Assembly (NCBI GenBank): GCA_963169105.1
Contig: OY720644.1
Location: 5,291,001-5,355,000, forward strand
Source: Ceriagrion tenellum
Lineage: Eukaryota > Arthropoda > Insecta > Odonata > Coenagrionidae
Direction: 5' to 3'
Length of the DNA: 64,000 nt
The translations under genes were made by a program, and so were the position numbers. The number at the start of each line of letters is the position of its first letter. Position 1 is the stretch's first letter. Positions 22,634-32,640 of this stretch are shown piece by piece. The notes under the pieces were generated by a model, which worked only from the letters and a program-made list of their open reading frames with translations, ran no database searches and was not told the origin of the DNA.

Positions 22634-23101
22634 TGCTAAAAAATTCCTTAAAAGCTGTTCTGTAGAACGTAAGGAATTCTACAGAAATTGACTTTTTTCT
22701 TCAGAACTAGTTCCTTTTCTAAGGATCTGTACGAAAAATGAGAGCCTGACTCTACAGATTAAATGTTCTGTAGAGTTATTTCCTCCAGAGCAAAATAACT
22801 CCTTACAAGCTGTTCTGAAGAACTTCAGCAACTCTACGGAAATATGTGAGGTTTCTTTGAGCTTGTAAGGAATTCTACATAGCGTAAAAGGACTGTAGAA
22901 CGCCGTAGGGAATTCTAAAGAATGTCCTAAGGAATTCCGCAGAACGCCCTAAGGTGTTCTGCAGAACATCTAAAGGTATTCTGCAGAATGTCGTACGGAT
23001 TTCCGTAAAATGACGTTTCACTACTTCAAGGAATATCTACAGAACTTCTTAAGAAATTCAGTAGAAGTGTTTATAAGGAAACTATACAGATTTTTTTAGC
23101 A
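22634..23101. mobile_element. Palindrome-array TIR element M2, copy 1
   Basis: Inverted ends TGCTAAAAAATTC and (reverse complement) TGCTAAAAAAATC define a 468-bp element. The interior is a series of short dyads such as GTTCTGTAGAAC and TTCTGCAGAA. In the middle they form a regular 22-bp array: four units at 22910-22931, 22932-22953, 22954-22975 and 22976-22997, each with a TTCT...AGAA dyad core. A second copy lies at 62535-62977. No open frame. Best described as a non-autonomous fold-back element. Confidence 0.7.
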
Positions 23102-23199
23102 TGGTGGTCAAGAGATGTATAATAATTTACTGCTTGACTTAAATGCAGTCACATTCACATTAAGTACGTACAGGTATATGCTCACTTGCAGGTCCACTA

Positions 23200-23720
23200 T
23201 TAGAATAGAAGAAAGTAGATAGATGAAAGTGGACGTGTGCGGTGAGAGAAGACAAGGGGCAGCGGCGGAGAGGAAATATGAATTCGATATGCAAAGCAGG
23301 AGGGTGAGGGGGTGTGATGACGGGGAGGAGGAGAGAAAGGGAGGCGGAAGGGGAGGTGAAGGAAGATGGAGAGACGAAAGAGGAGGAAATGGAAGGAGAC
23401 TAAGTAGGCGAGCGAAGAGAGATCGAGAGAGACGGGGCGCGCCGGTGCTAGAATAAGAAACAAGCGAGTCGCCGTAAATAAAGGCATTAAATGGGTGGAT
23501 AAAAGCGACCTCCGGCGGCAAACGACGGCGAGATGGAGGATTGGTAAGGCGGCTGAGGACGGGGAGTCGGAAAAGGGAGGCGACAGAAAGGAGGGGGCCA
23601 GGGACGGTATGGAAATTTCAAGGGGCGGGAAAGAGGTGTGAAGGAAAGATTGGTCGAGCGAACGGAGAATATTCTCTAGAAGAAGGAATGCGGTAGGAGA
23701 AGGTATGAGGACACGAGGGC
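23200..23720. repeat. Purine-rich, CpG-containing tract
   Basis: The plus strand is rich in GAGG, GGAGG and GCGG. Long frames on both strands (23223-23456 plus; 23200-23733 minus, 177 codons of Ser/Leu/Pro) arise from composition and show no domain. A CpG-island-like promoter cannot be excluded. Confidence 0.5.
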
Positions 23721-24439
23721 AGATATATTCCACGGTGTTCGAGGCATCATTTCACCTTCATAGGGAGAGGCGCGGAAGTAAGGGAAATATTCACTCTTCT
23801 TGTAGCTTTTCTAGGTTTTTCATCGGGATTATGACCAGAGGAGTAAAATCTAATGAGTTGCGTTTCGAAATAAAAGCACAAATATTGTAAGCTATTCTAT
23901 CCTGGCATCCATTTACGCATAAAAAATATAAATATATTATATTATCTAGTATAATGCGAGATTTTTACATTTTTAAGTACAAGATTTGAATTTGGGCACA
24001 AAATATTCTTGCGTCAATGCCGCGCGGAGACAAAACGTAATGGAAATAATCAATCGCGCATAGATTTTTTTAAGGTAAAAAGAAATACAACTACAATTGG
24101 CAATTAATAAAATGCTACATATTAAAATGAATATTCTTATAGTATAAAGTTCAACATGTAATGTGTCAACACAACTTATCTACAAGCATATGAGCTGAAA
24201 CATCCCCAGAATCTTTTTTTCCTTGTTTTATTGCTAAAAGCAAACGAATTATTTCTAGGTTTACAAAAAAGAAGGAAGTAATATGATAACAATTTAATAC
24301 AGGTGTCTTTTAAGATTTATCAATCACAACCATAAAGTCACTAACTGCACGGTGTAAAATTTCCACAAATCATAAGCATGTGACCCTCAAACCACTTCTC
24401 TAGCAGCGATTTTACCCGGGAATTCTCATTCACGCATTC
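23721..24439. other. No recognisable feature
   Basis: AT-rich sequence with no frames or repeats of note. Confidence 0.45.
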
Positions 24440-24485
24440 TTAAAGGTTTCTGGAGAGAAATATTGCTTTTCTGCATTGCTTCTAC

Positions 24486-24917
24486 CGCATTCTGCACCGC
24501 TATAACATCAAAACGATCCATCTGCCACCATCAAAATTAAGGGATCAGTTGGTTAAGGCAAAAGATCCCACCGGCTTGAAGACACCAGGGGTATATCAGA
24601 TTCCGTGTGAATGTGGCAAAATATATGTGGGGGAGACTGGTCGAACAATTGAAACCAGGCTTAAAGAACATCGTGGGCAATTTAGATTGGCGCAACCAGA
24701 GAAGTCGGCAGTGGCGGAACACAGCATCAACGAAGACCATGCCACTAAATGGACCGATGCAAAAATCTTTTGCCGCGCACACCGTTGCTGGGACCGCATT
24801 ATCAAAGAGGCCATCGAGATACGATTGCATCCGCATAATTATAATAGACACACCGGATTACAACTGAGTAATACCTGGTGGCCAATGGTCAAATGTATTA
24901 AAAAGACGAGAAAATGA
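24486..24917 (+). pseudogene. PLE3 GIY-YIG endonuclease fragment
   Basis: The frame 24549-24917 (122 codons) encodes the PLE endonuclease domain, and the sequence from 24486 in the same frame adds RYNIKTIHLPPSKLRDQL. The GIY-YIG core reads GVYQIPCECGKIYVGETGR. It is followed by TRLKEHR with the conserved Arg and His, then HSINEDHA, then IIKEAIEIR with the likely catalytic Glu, and finally NYNRHTGLQLSNTW. In PLEs this nuclease nicks target DNA to prime reverse transcription. Here it is separated from any RT, has no start codon of its own and is not expected to function. It is close to the PLE2 protein at 52.5 kb. Confidence 0.9.
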
Positions 24918-25031
24918 TTCAACGGCCAGCGGAACACGTCAGCCAATCATAGGGATCGCAACCTTCATTGTTGGGGCATCAACAGCTTGTTTAATTTTAG
25001 TGTTATAGTGGTCACGGCGGAAAAAACACGT

Positions 25032-25072
25032 GCCTTGAAAATGGAAAAAAAGTCATTTTCCGAAACGTCGGC
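25032..25072 (+). ncRNA. Hammerhead-like motif in PLE3 terminus
   Basis: GCCTTGAAAATGG, then an A-rich stretch and TTTTCC forming a 6-bp stem (GGAAAA/TTTTCC), then CGAAACGTCGGC. This order, a TGAARA box, stem II and CGAAAC, follows the hammerhead ribozyme core reported for PLEs. The CUGANGA box is degenerate, so self-cleavage is doubtful. Confidence 0.45.
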
Positions 25073-25127
25073 GGATTATGGAAACATTCCCCGGTGCGAA
25101 GCCCGAAAAAGATATTTATATATCTGA

Positions 25128-25580
25128 GGAGTATTTGCGGAAAATATAGGATGGATAGGGTAAGGAATGATGGGTAATAAATGGAAGTAGGTTAGATACT
25201 CCAGTAATGGACATCTATGAAAGGAGTGTTCTTCGTTGGTTTGGCCATGTTGAGGTAATCGATGAGAGTTGAATAACGAAACAGATAGATACGAGTGAAA
25301 TGAATGGTGCGAGAGGTAGGGGTAGGCCGAGAAAGTTGTGGTTGAATGTGGTTGAAGAAATTCTTATGAGGAGGAATATTAAGAGTCTTAAAAACAGGAG
25401 GTCGTGTATGGAGCAGTTTATGGGGCTAAATGAGGCAAAAGAGGCTTGCAAGGACAGGTCAGTATGGAGGAAATTATTGAAGCAGAGTTAGGTGTGCAAA
25501 TATATATTTATGAGTGAAACTTAGTGACTCTGCCTACCCTGGAAGGGAACGGCGTGATTGGTATGCATGTATGTATCAAG
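25128..25580 (+). pseudogene. LINE family B tail with 3' UTR
   Basis: Plus-strand copy of the LINE type at 6540-7275. Blocks include DIYERSVLRWFGHVEVI, NGARGRGRPRKLWLNVVEEI, LMRRNIKSLKNRRSCMEQFM and NEAKEACKDRSVWRKLLKQS before the stop at 25489. The 3' UTR holds GCAAATATATATTTATGAG and CTACCCTGGAAGGGAACGGC, and ends in ATGT/ATGC repeats near 25570. It is 5'-truncated directly after the PLE3 terminus. Confidence 0.82.
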
Positions 25581-25689
25581 AGCCATGCCAAGGATACTTC
25601 CAATAATAACACGCCCGATCCAAATTCAACAAAGTGAACCAAAGGTGTTAACATTGAAAGCGCGAAGGCCCGCCAGTTTGTGCAAGAAG

Positions 25690-26050
25690 ACTGAGATGGT
25701 TAAGAGAAGCGGTGGATAAGAATGGTAATGAAAAACGAAAGTATAAAAGGGACTGGAGGAGAGAATAATGAGAAGAGAGAGAGAGTGAAAGGAAAGAGAG
25801 GGTGAAATGTAAGCAGAGGAGGTGTCGAGTTGGAAAAGAGAGGCGGGATTACTTAAGGCGGCGGTTCACAGCGTCGAGGTTTCCCGGAAACCCACACATT
25901 CGTGGGTCCCTAGTGAGGTGGGAGAAGGGCTTTTTTGGAGGGTGGGGGGTGGTTGGAAGGAGGGGTGGGAAGGAAGGGGTGGACGGTGGGCAGGAGGTAG
26001 GGTTTTTAAGGGTTTCCAGGCGGGGAGTGCGCGGTCCAGGTCTTGAAGAG
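25690..26050. repeat. Purine- and G-rich tract
   Basis: GAGAGA runs at 25750-25800 are followed by G-rich sequence with GGAGGGTGGGGGGTGG near 25940-25990. Frames in several phases are composition-driven. There is potential for G-quadruplex formation on the plus strand. Confidence 0.5.
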
Positions 26051-27131
26051 AAAAAAAAGCAATTCAATGTATTATTCACTCCACTATACACCGTTAAGAA
26101 CAACAGGGAAATACCTTCCATGCAATTCCTTCCATGCTGTAAACTGGCAAAATACGTGAATAATTAAATGCAATGTACGCAGTTAATTTTAAATTATACG
26201 TAATTACGCGAAAAGGGCTAAAATAAATATCTTACAGAAGTAGTCCCAGACTTGGGTTACGGTGCACCGACACCATAAGTTTTTTTTCATTCAGTTCAAA
26301 GAGTTTGAATTTATTATTTTAAAAAATTGTAATGTCATAAGTAAAAGAGGTCTGCCAGGAACCTAATGATTATTATAGGCACATCAACCACATGTGGATG
26401 CCAAAAGTTTATGTCGTGTGTGATATAAATGCTAAAGATACTTTTTCCTAATTTTTTCCTTCTTTTACTGTTGAAAATATGCACTATTTGACAGAAATTT
26501 TATTTATACAATACCGGCCATGATTTAACCATTGGCTTTTTTGTGAGCGACATCTAATTGCTTATTTCCGTCATAAAATTAACGGAAATATGATATTACA
26601 CATATGATTTGAGAACTTAAAAAAGTTGAGTGATAAATAAAGCTCAATAAGTTTAGTACCTTTCAGTAAATATAACCTTTTCAACATATGCAAATCTCCT
26701 AATTAACCTAGAACGAACATCAGTCTTTTCCAAATTGGCAAAAAGAACTGGAATTATTAGACGTCTAGGACGTTGTGCTACAAACCTGGCTACGGTCAAG
26801 ATTTAATTTTCAAGCACCGTAAAGAGAGGCAATAAAGAAATGTGGAGGCCGAATATGTAAGGACTGTAATGGAGACGGGTGGGGCTTAGAGTGCTACACA
26901 CGAAAATACATGCGCTCTTAATTCCAGTGATAATCAAGCGGAGACATGGAGTTCTTCGAAATAAACTCCACTTCCAATACTGACCTTAGGAATTTAAAAT
27001 TTGGAGCTGTAAAACTAAGAGAAACCCTACAATCCTGAGTCTCCACTATACCGCGTATGCAGCTTCAGTGCATGATTTTACAATCTCTACGACGTAAACT
27101 CATGAAGATAGAAACGCCTCCTACATTAAGC
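26051..27131. other. No recognisable feature
   Basis: AT-rich DNA without convincing frames or repeats. Confidence 0.4.
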
Positions 27132-27722
27132 TACGTTTTCATGGACGCGTCAGACTCGGACGCGCGCGACGAGACGCGTCATTTCTCCGCGTGGACCGTT
27201 CGCATGCAAGCGAACCTACACGTAGGAGCTTAAACTAAGCCACTTCTGGGCTTCTTTTTGCCCCTCACATACGTATCCTGAAGGGTTTTCCACCGAGTCG
27301 ACACATTTTTTTCGGTAAAACACAATGATATTACCACAAATGCATCGACACATGGTAGCTTTGAGAATCATCGGAAATAAAAGTCGTTCTTACCTTCCGC
27401 TCCAATGGATACTCCTATCTCCCTCCACGCCTTCTCCCTTAGGTTTTGCATCCCTGTATCGACAGTCCATATAGTTGTACAGGTACGTGTACCTCTCTCG
27501 GATTTCCGAGATGATCATTTCATCTAGAGAACCTACTCTTCGCCGGTCAGCCATGCTTGTGATTCTACGCGTTCCACGCGTCGAAAGTTGAAAATATTTC
27601 AACTCGGGCGACGCGACTCTACGCGAACATCCGCGAATTCACGCGAAGTAATCCGGGTTTCTAATTGGCTGAAGATCTCGCTTTCGCGTCTCTTCGTTTG
27701 AAACGCGTTCATGAAAACATAC
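27132..27722. mobile_element. TIR element carrying a MADF-like exon
   Basis: The ends TACGTTTTCATGGACGCGT (27132) and, reversed, TATGTTTTCATGAACGCGT (27722) are inverted complements with two mismatches over 19 bases. Subterminal GACGCGTC and CGCGAA motifs are dense on both sides. The 590-bp interior holds a minus-strand first-exon-like frame described separately. A MADF/Myb-like second protein is a known feature of PIF/Harbinger transposons, so a Harbinger-type derivative is the favoured reading. The target duplication is not clear. Confidence 0.55.
27394..27554 (-). pseudogene. MADF-like first exon, frameshifted
   Basis: The ATG at 27554 opens MADRRRVGSLDEMIISEIRE, then RYTYLYNYMDCRYRDAKP. 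One base later the frame must shift to continue as LREKAWREIGVSIGAEG, which ends at a consensus donor (GGAAG|GTAAGA) at 27393. The series of aromatic/Leu-Tyr, Y(R/K)(D/N)xxxREKAWREI matches the start of MADF DNA-binding domains. Without the shift the frame runs to a stop at 27390. The single indel may be true decay or a base error. The later exons are absent inside the TIRs, so this is a truncated fragment. Confidence 0.5.
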
Positions 27723-27889
27723 CTAAGTTCATAATTTCGTTAAGCCACATTAAAAATGATGCCTTCATACCGATATTCACAGTACCTGGATTGTTGGTTG
27801 GTCCCAGAAACTAAAATCTGGTGAAAGTTAGGTGTGTTGTAATTCTCAAGGTAAACGTTTAACGTTCATCTGGCTAGATACTGCATATA

Positions 27890-28017
<128 letters not shown>

Positions 28018-28078
28018 CACGATGTGGATAGGATGGAGGAGATAGACACACAAAAAAAGAGACGATCACACTTACATC

Positions 28079-28110
28079 GCTAGCTTTCGGAACTAGTCCG
28101 TCTTCAAGGC
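28079..28110 (-). ncRNA. Hammerhead-like motif, PLE1 left terminus
   Basis: On the minus strand: GCCTTGAAGAC, the short palindromic stem GGACTAGTTCC, then GAAAGCTAGC. This is one of four copies in the cluster. It matches the TGAAGA / stem II / GAAA order of hammerhead cores, but the stem is only 3-4 bp and the first box has an extra base. Confidence 0.4.
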
Positions 28111-28343
28111 GTATCACGGAACAAATGTCGTGTGCGCTGGTGAGGATAGGGGTAGGAGGGGCGGTAGGTTAGGGGAGGGGGTAGGGGAAGGGGTTTTTTC
28201 CAGCGGTTGACGAACGGTTCTTGAAAAGGGGAAATTTTTACCAGCTCGTGTCTTGGCCGGAGAGAGCGGAAGGGGTCGCAGTGAGGGTGGGGGGGGGAGA
28301 GGGAAGGGAAGGGGGTAAATGGAAAACAACGGGGAGCGTGCGA

Positions 28344-29825
28344 TTAATGTATTTTATTTAATCCGGGCGCGGCGTACGATTTTAGCAACCAGATTATGGC
28401 CAGCTCCTTCTGGCGCACTTCAATTAACGGGGCGTCCGGGGGAAGGGAGATCAATATTGCCACCTCAAAGCACTTGTCAAAGGACAAGCCATGCTTCCGC
28501 ACATGAGTAGGGACGGGGAAAGTGGAAGATGGGTCTTTACAGGTGCACCGATGGTTATTCATTCTAATATTAAGGGGTGTAATACATTCGCCCACATAAA
28601 AACCGGGACATAGTTTACATTGTAACACATAAACTAAGTTGTGGGAGTCGCAAGAGCCGGAGGCTTTGATGTCGAACGGCGTCTCTGTGTTAGGACTCTG
28701 AAATGAGGATAGGGGGCGAAACATGTTGCACGTTTTGCACCGTGGTTTGTTGCATCTCTGTGTGGTGGGACGGGGAGTGTCATTCGATGTACCCTCTCGC
28801 GAAGAATTGGAGCGAAGAAGATTGGCTAAGTTAGGTGGACGTCTGAAACATACTGTGGGGCATTTGGGTAGGAGATTGGCTGTCGATCTGTTAGTATCTA
28901 AAATTGGGAATAAGTCTTTGAGGATGGTCTTGAGTTTTTGGACGCCAGGAAAATATGTGATGTGAAGATTTAGGGCGTCCAGGGGGGTGTCTTTTTTACG
29001 TGGGGTGAAATTAGCAGAGGAGGGTAAAATACGTTTTTTTAGAAGTGGCTCGGGATAATTTCTATTGGATAAAGAATTGTGAAGCTTATCAAGGTATTCG
29101 TGAAGTTTTTCTTTGGAGTTGCAAATCCGGTGGCCACGGATCGACAGCGAATAAGGAATTGAGTGCTTAGTGTGTTTGGGATGGCAGCTGTTGTAATGCA
29201 AATACAGTTGTTTGTTGGAGGGCTTGATATGGACCGAAGTCTCAAAGGTGTTATTATTTGTGATGGAAATGTCTACGTCGAGAAAGGTGATTTGAGAAGG
29301 AGAAGTGGCCGATGTGAAGCGAATGGATGAGAACTGATTTAGAGATTTGAGGAAGTTCGCTAGGGTATCCTCGCCGTGGGTCCATATGATGAAAATATCA
29401 TCAATGAATCTAACCCAGAGCTCCGGTTGTAATTCCTGGGTGGCGAGGAAATCACTTTCGAGCTTTCCCATGAAGAGATTGGCATAAGAAGGGGCCATTC
29501 TTGTGCCCATAGCCGTTCCCTTGGCTTGAAGAAAGAAACGCCCATTGAAAGTGAAGGCGTTGCGTTTCAGAATGAATTCAACTAGCTTGATAAGGAAGTT
29601 GGTGGAGGGAATTCTAGGGTGATTTCTTCTCGAAAGGAAATGGGATATGGACTCTAGACCTTCATGGTGAGGAATCGAGGTGTACAATGAAGTAACATCC
29701 ACCGTAGCCATGATGACGCTTTTGTTGGAGGGAATATTTACTGCTTTCAGGATGTCTAGGAAGTGATAGGAATCACGAAGGAAGGAAGGGAGTTTAGCAA
29801 CTATAGGCTGCAGGTGATAGTCCAC
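28344..29825 (-). pseudogene. PLE1 RT/GIY-YIG protein, N-terminally truncated copy
   Basis: A 493-codon open frame corresponding to residues 250-741 of the right copy, with an apparently identical sequence. It keeps RT motif A (DVTSLYTSIP), motif B (AKGTAMGTRMAPSYAN), the catalytic FIDDIFII box, the PLE linker SCHPKHTKHSIPYS, the Cys cluster CNKPRCKTC and the endonuclease (LVYVLQC, GFYVGE, IRMNNHR, QKELAII, GLNKIH). It lacks the N-terminal part including the DKGSTVVV and LPKIHK/GRPIIS fingers motifs. The first ATG is in fused sequence context, so no functional RT is expected from this copy alone. Confidence 0.9.
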
Positions 29826-29848
29826 GAAGGCCGATATGCGCTCGGCCG

Positions 29849-29919
29849 AGATACGCCAGGAAAATATGTGATGTGAAGATTTAGGGCGTCCAGGGGGGTG
29901 TCTTTTTTACGTGGGGTGA
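29849..29919 (-). repeat. Junction filler: inverted internal PLE1 fragment
   Basis: These 71 bases (ATACGCCAGGAAAATATGTG ... ACGTGGGGTGAA) repeat the segment 28947-29009 in the same orientation, i.e. an internal linker-region piece of the minus-oriented copy. They lie exactly between the truncated ends of the two PLE1 copies. The first seven codons of the downstream open frame come from this filler, not from PLE coding sequence. Confidence 0.85.
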
Positions 29920-29920
29920 A

Positions 29921-32123
29921 AAAGTCAGATGTTCTCAACCTTTCCTCTACTGCACTCACTAAGAATGATGTCTCTGTTTTAAGTAAAGGACTCACTTTCT
30001 CACCGACTCCCAAAGTCAATCATATACAATTACTCTCGGATGTCATCAGTTTCTGCAGAAACCTCAAATGGCGGCACTTTTGGAAACAAAACGACGGCCA
30101 CACTTCAAATTTAAACCCCGCCATCAACAAATTTCGTCCTAAATCCAACTATGAACCTAAACCTTTGGCCAATAATCACCCAATCGAGGTATTCTGCAAC
30201 CAACTTCTAAATCGTGTGTCAGATCCTCAATTTCTCAATTCCCTCACTCCTGCCCCAAACCTTAACAGAGAGGAATTGTCATCTCTCAGTCGCCTCCGCC
30301 GCAATCCCAACATTACCATCAGTAAAGCGGATAAGGGATCAACCGTTGTGGTTCAAGATAGGGAGGATTATGTCACCGAAGCAATGCGACAACTCGGTGA
30401 TGTTTCTTCCTATCTCCCACTCACAGAGGATCCAACTGCGGCGTATCAAGCGGAAATACATGACTTCTTAATTTCAACAGGCCCTGATGAAGGACTGTCC
30501 AAGTCCGACATCAATATTCTCTCGCCCACTCACTTCAAAACCCCGTATTTCTATCTCCTTCCCAAAATACACAAAGAAGGCGTCCCCGGACGCCCTATCA
30601 TCTCCAACTGCAATTCCCCAACGGAGCGCATATCGGCCTTCGTGGACTATCACCTGCAGCCTATAGTTGCTAAACTCCCTTCCTTCCTTCGTGATTCCTA
30701 TCACTTCCTAGACATCCTGAAAGCAGTAAATATTCCCTCCAACAAAAGCGTCATCATGGCTACGGTGGATGTTACTTCATTGTACACCTCGATTCCTCAC
30801 CATGAAGGTCTAGAGTCCATATCCCATTTCCTTTCGAGAAGAAATCACCCTAGAATTCCCTCCACCAACTTCCTTATCAAGCTAGTTGAATTCATTCTGA
30901 AACGCAACGCCTTCACTTTCAATGGGCGTTTCTTTCTTCAAGCCAAGGGAACGGCTATGGGCACAAGAATGGCCCCTTCTTATGCCAATCTCTTCATGGG
31001 AAAGCTCGAAAGTGATTTCCTCGCCACCCAGGAATTACAACCGGAGCTCTGGGTTAGATTCATTGATGATATTTTCATCATATGGACCCACGGCGAGGAT
31101 ACCCTAGCGAACTTCCTCAAATCTCTAAATCAGTTCTCATCCATTCGCTTCACATCGGCCACTTCTCCTTCTCAAATCACCTTTCTCGACGTAGACATTT
31201 CCATCACAAATAATAACACCTTTGAGACTTCGGTCCATATCAAGCCCTCCAACAAACAACTGTATTTGCATTACAACAGCTGCCATCCCAAACACACTAA
31301 GCACTCAATTCCTTATTCGCTGTCGATCCGTGGCCACCGGATTTGCAACTCCAAAGAAAAACTTCACGAATACCTTGATAAGCTTCACAATTCTTTATCC
31401 AATAGAAATTATCCCGAGCCACTTCTAAAAAAACGTATTTTACCCTCCTCTGCTAATTTCACCCCACGTAAAAAAGACACCCCCCTGGACGCCCTAAATC
31501 TTCACATCACATATTTTCCTGGCGTCCAAAAACTCAAGACCATCCTCAAAGACTTATTCCCAATTTTAGATACTAACAGATCGACAGCCAATCTCCTACC
31601 CAAATGCCCCACAGTATGTTTCAGACGTCCACCTAACTTAGCCAATCTTCTTCGCTCCAATTCTTCGCGAGAGGGTACATCGAATGACACTCCCCGTCCC
31701 ACCACACAGAGATGCAACAAACCACGGTGCAAAACGTGCAACATGTTTCGCCCCCTATCCTCATTTCAGAGTCCTAACACAGAGACGCCGTTCGACATCA
31801 AAGCCTCCGGCTCTTGCGACTCCCACAACTTAGTTTATGTGTTACAATGTAAACTATGTCCCGGTTTTTATGTGGGCGAATGTATTACACCCCTTAATAT
31901 TAGAATGAATAACCATCGGTGCACCTGTAAAGACCCATCTTCCACTTTCCCCGTCCCTACTCATGTGCGGAAGCATGGCTTGTCCTTTGACAAGTGCTTT
32001 GAGGTGGCAATATTGATCTCCCTTCCCCCGGACGCCCCGTTAATTGAAGTGCGCCAGAAGGAGCTGGCCATAATCTGGTTGCTAAAATCGTACGCCGCGC
32101 CCGGATTAAATAAAATACATTAA
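29921..32123 (+). CDS. Penelope-like RT with C-terminal GIY-YIG endonuclease
   Basis: The open frame (741 codons if the GTG at 29898 is counted) is a near-complete PLE polyprotein. Numbered from that GTG: DKGSTVVV at 145-152; LPKIHK and GRPIIS at 221-236; motif A DVTSLYTSIP 291-300; motif B KGTAMGTRMAPSYANLF 350-366; catalytic FIDD 388-391; FLDVDI 429-434. After the RT come the PLE linker SCHPKHTKHSIPYS (461-474) and a Cys cluster CNKPRCKTC (606-614). The GIY-YIG domain follows: LVYVLQC 645-651, FYVGE 657-661, IRMNNHR 668-674, with a late Glu in VRQKELAI (718-725) and GLNKIH at the end. PLE products perform target-primed reverse transcription. All catalytic motifs look intact. However, there is no in-frame ATG before residue 163 and the N-terminus is replaced by filler, so it is probably not translatable as it stands. 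The Cys cluster before the nuclease suggests a Neptune/Nematis-like lineage (inference). Confidence 0.93.
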
Positions 32124-32365
32124 TCGCACGCTCCCCGTTGTTTTCCATTTACCCCCTTCCCTTCCCTCTCCCCCCCCCCACCCTCACTGCGACCCCTTCC
32201 GCTCTCTCCGGCCAAGACACGAGCTGGTAAAAATTTCCCCTTTTCAAGAACCGTTCGTCAACCGCTGGGAAAAACCCCTTCCCCTTCCCCCATCCCCACT
32301 CCCCTAACCTACCGCCCCTCCTACCCCTATCCTCACCAGCGCACACGACATTTGTTCCGTGATAC

Positions 32366-32397
32366 GCCTTGAAGACGGACTAGTTCCGAAAGCTAGC
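32366..32397 (+). ncRNA. Hammerhead-like motif, PLE1 right terminus
   Basis: GCCTTGAAGAC, stem GGACTAGTTCC, GAAAGCTAGC, located 240 bases after the stop codon. It is the mirror of 28079-28110. Confidence 0.4.
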
Positions 32398-32490
32398 TAT
32401 GTAAGTGTGATCGTCTCTTTTTTTGTGTGTCTATCTCCTCCATCCTATCCACATCGTGTATATATAAAAAGAGACGATCACACTTACATA

Positions 32491-32522
32491 GCTAGCTTTC
32501 GGAACTAGTCCGTCTTCAAGGC
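32491..32522 (-). ncRNA. Hammerhead-like motif in mini-pair, left
   Basis: The same 32-base motif as at 28079-28110, minus strand. Confidence 0.38.
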
Positions 32523-32608
32523 GTATCACGGAACAAATTGTTTTATATTATTGTTATTAACAAATTGTTTTATATATATGTATTGTTGGGACATTTGTTC
32601 CGTGATAC

Positions 32609-32640
32609 GCCTTGAAGACGGACTAGTTCCGAAAGCTAGC
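32609..32640 (+). ncRNA. Hammerhead-like motif in mini-pair, right
   Basis: The same motif as at 32366-32397, plus strand. Confidence 0.38.

Larger units (their letters stand above)
24440..25126 (+). mobile_element. Penelope-like element fragment PLE3 (3' end)
   Basis: This is the 3' portion of a PLE: linker, GIY-YIG endonuclease, 3' UTR and terminal hammerhead-like motif (25032-25072). The end CCCGAAAAAGATATTTATAT near 25105 matches the CCCGAGAAGAGTTTATAAAC end of the PLE2 copies at 52.4 and 53.8 kb, so the two are related families. RT sequence is lost by 5' truncation. It is followed immediately by a LINE family B tail. Confidence 0.85.
28018..29848 (-). mobile_element. PLE1 left copy, minus strand, 5'-truncated
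   Basis: Left arm of a large palindrome. Reading minus, it runs from within the RT fingers (about 29840) through palm, linker and GIY-YIG to the stop at 28344, then a GC/pyrimidine-rich 3' UTR and the terminal motif at 28079-28110. It matches the right copy almost base for base. Differences such as TACATCGC versus TACATAGC near the ends and indels in the G-rich 3' UTR show it is not a perfect mirror. The 5' truncation falls after GAGCGCATATCGGCC. Confidence 0.93.
29920..32462 (+). mobile_element. PLE1 right copy, plus strand
   Basis: Longest PLE in the window. It runs from just inside the N-terminal coding region (29920) to the terminal motif and CCACATCGTGTA at 32462. The pyrimidine-rich 3' UTR (32124-32340) mirrors the left copy. 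It lacks the natural 5' end, start codon and any upstream pLTR, because the sequence changes at 29919 to junction filler. Left and right copies are head to head, with their 3' ends pointing outward. Confidence 0.93.

Noticed and set aside
23200..23733. 177-codon Ser/Leu/Pro minus frame
   Set aside because: It is the complement of a purine-rich low-complexity tract, with no start context, domain or splice sites.
29898..29919. GTG at 29898 as the true start of the PLE1 protein
   Set aside because: These bases belong to the inverted filler fragment, and GTG is not an expected start in a nuclear eukaryotic gene.
30922..31744. Shorter frames on both strands within PLE1
   Set aside because: They overlap the RT/endonuclease frame in other phases and are duplicated exactly in the mirrored copy, so they are shadows.
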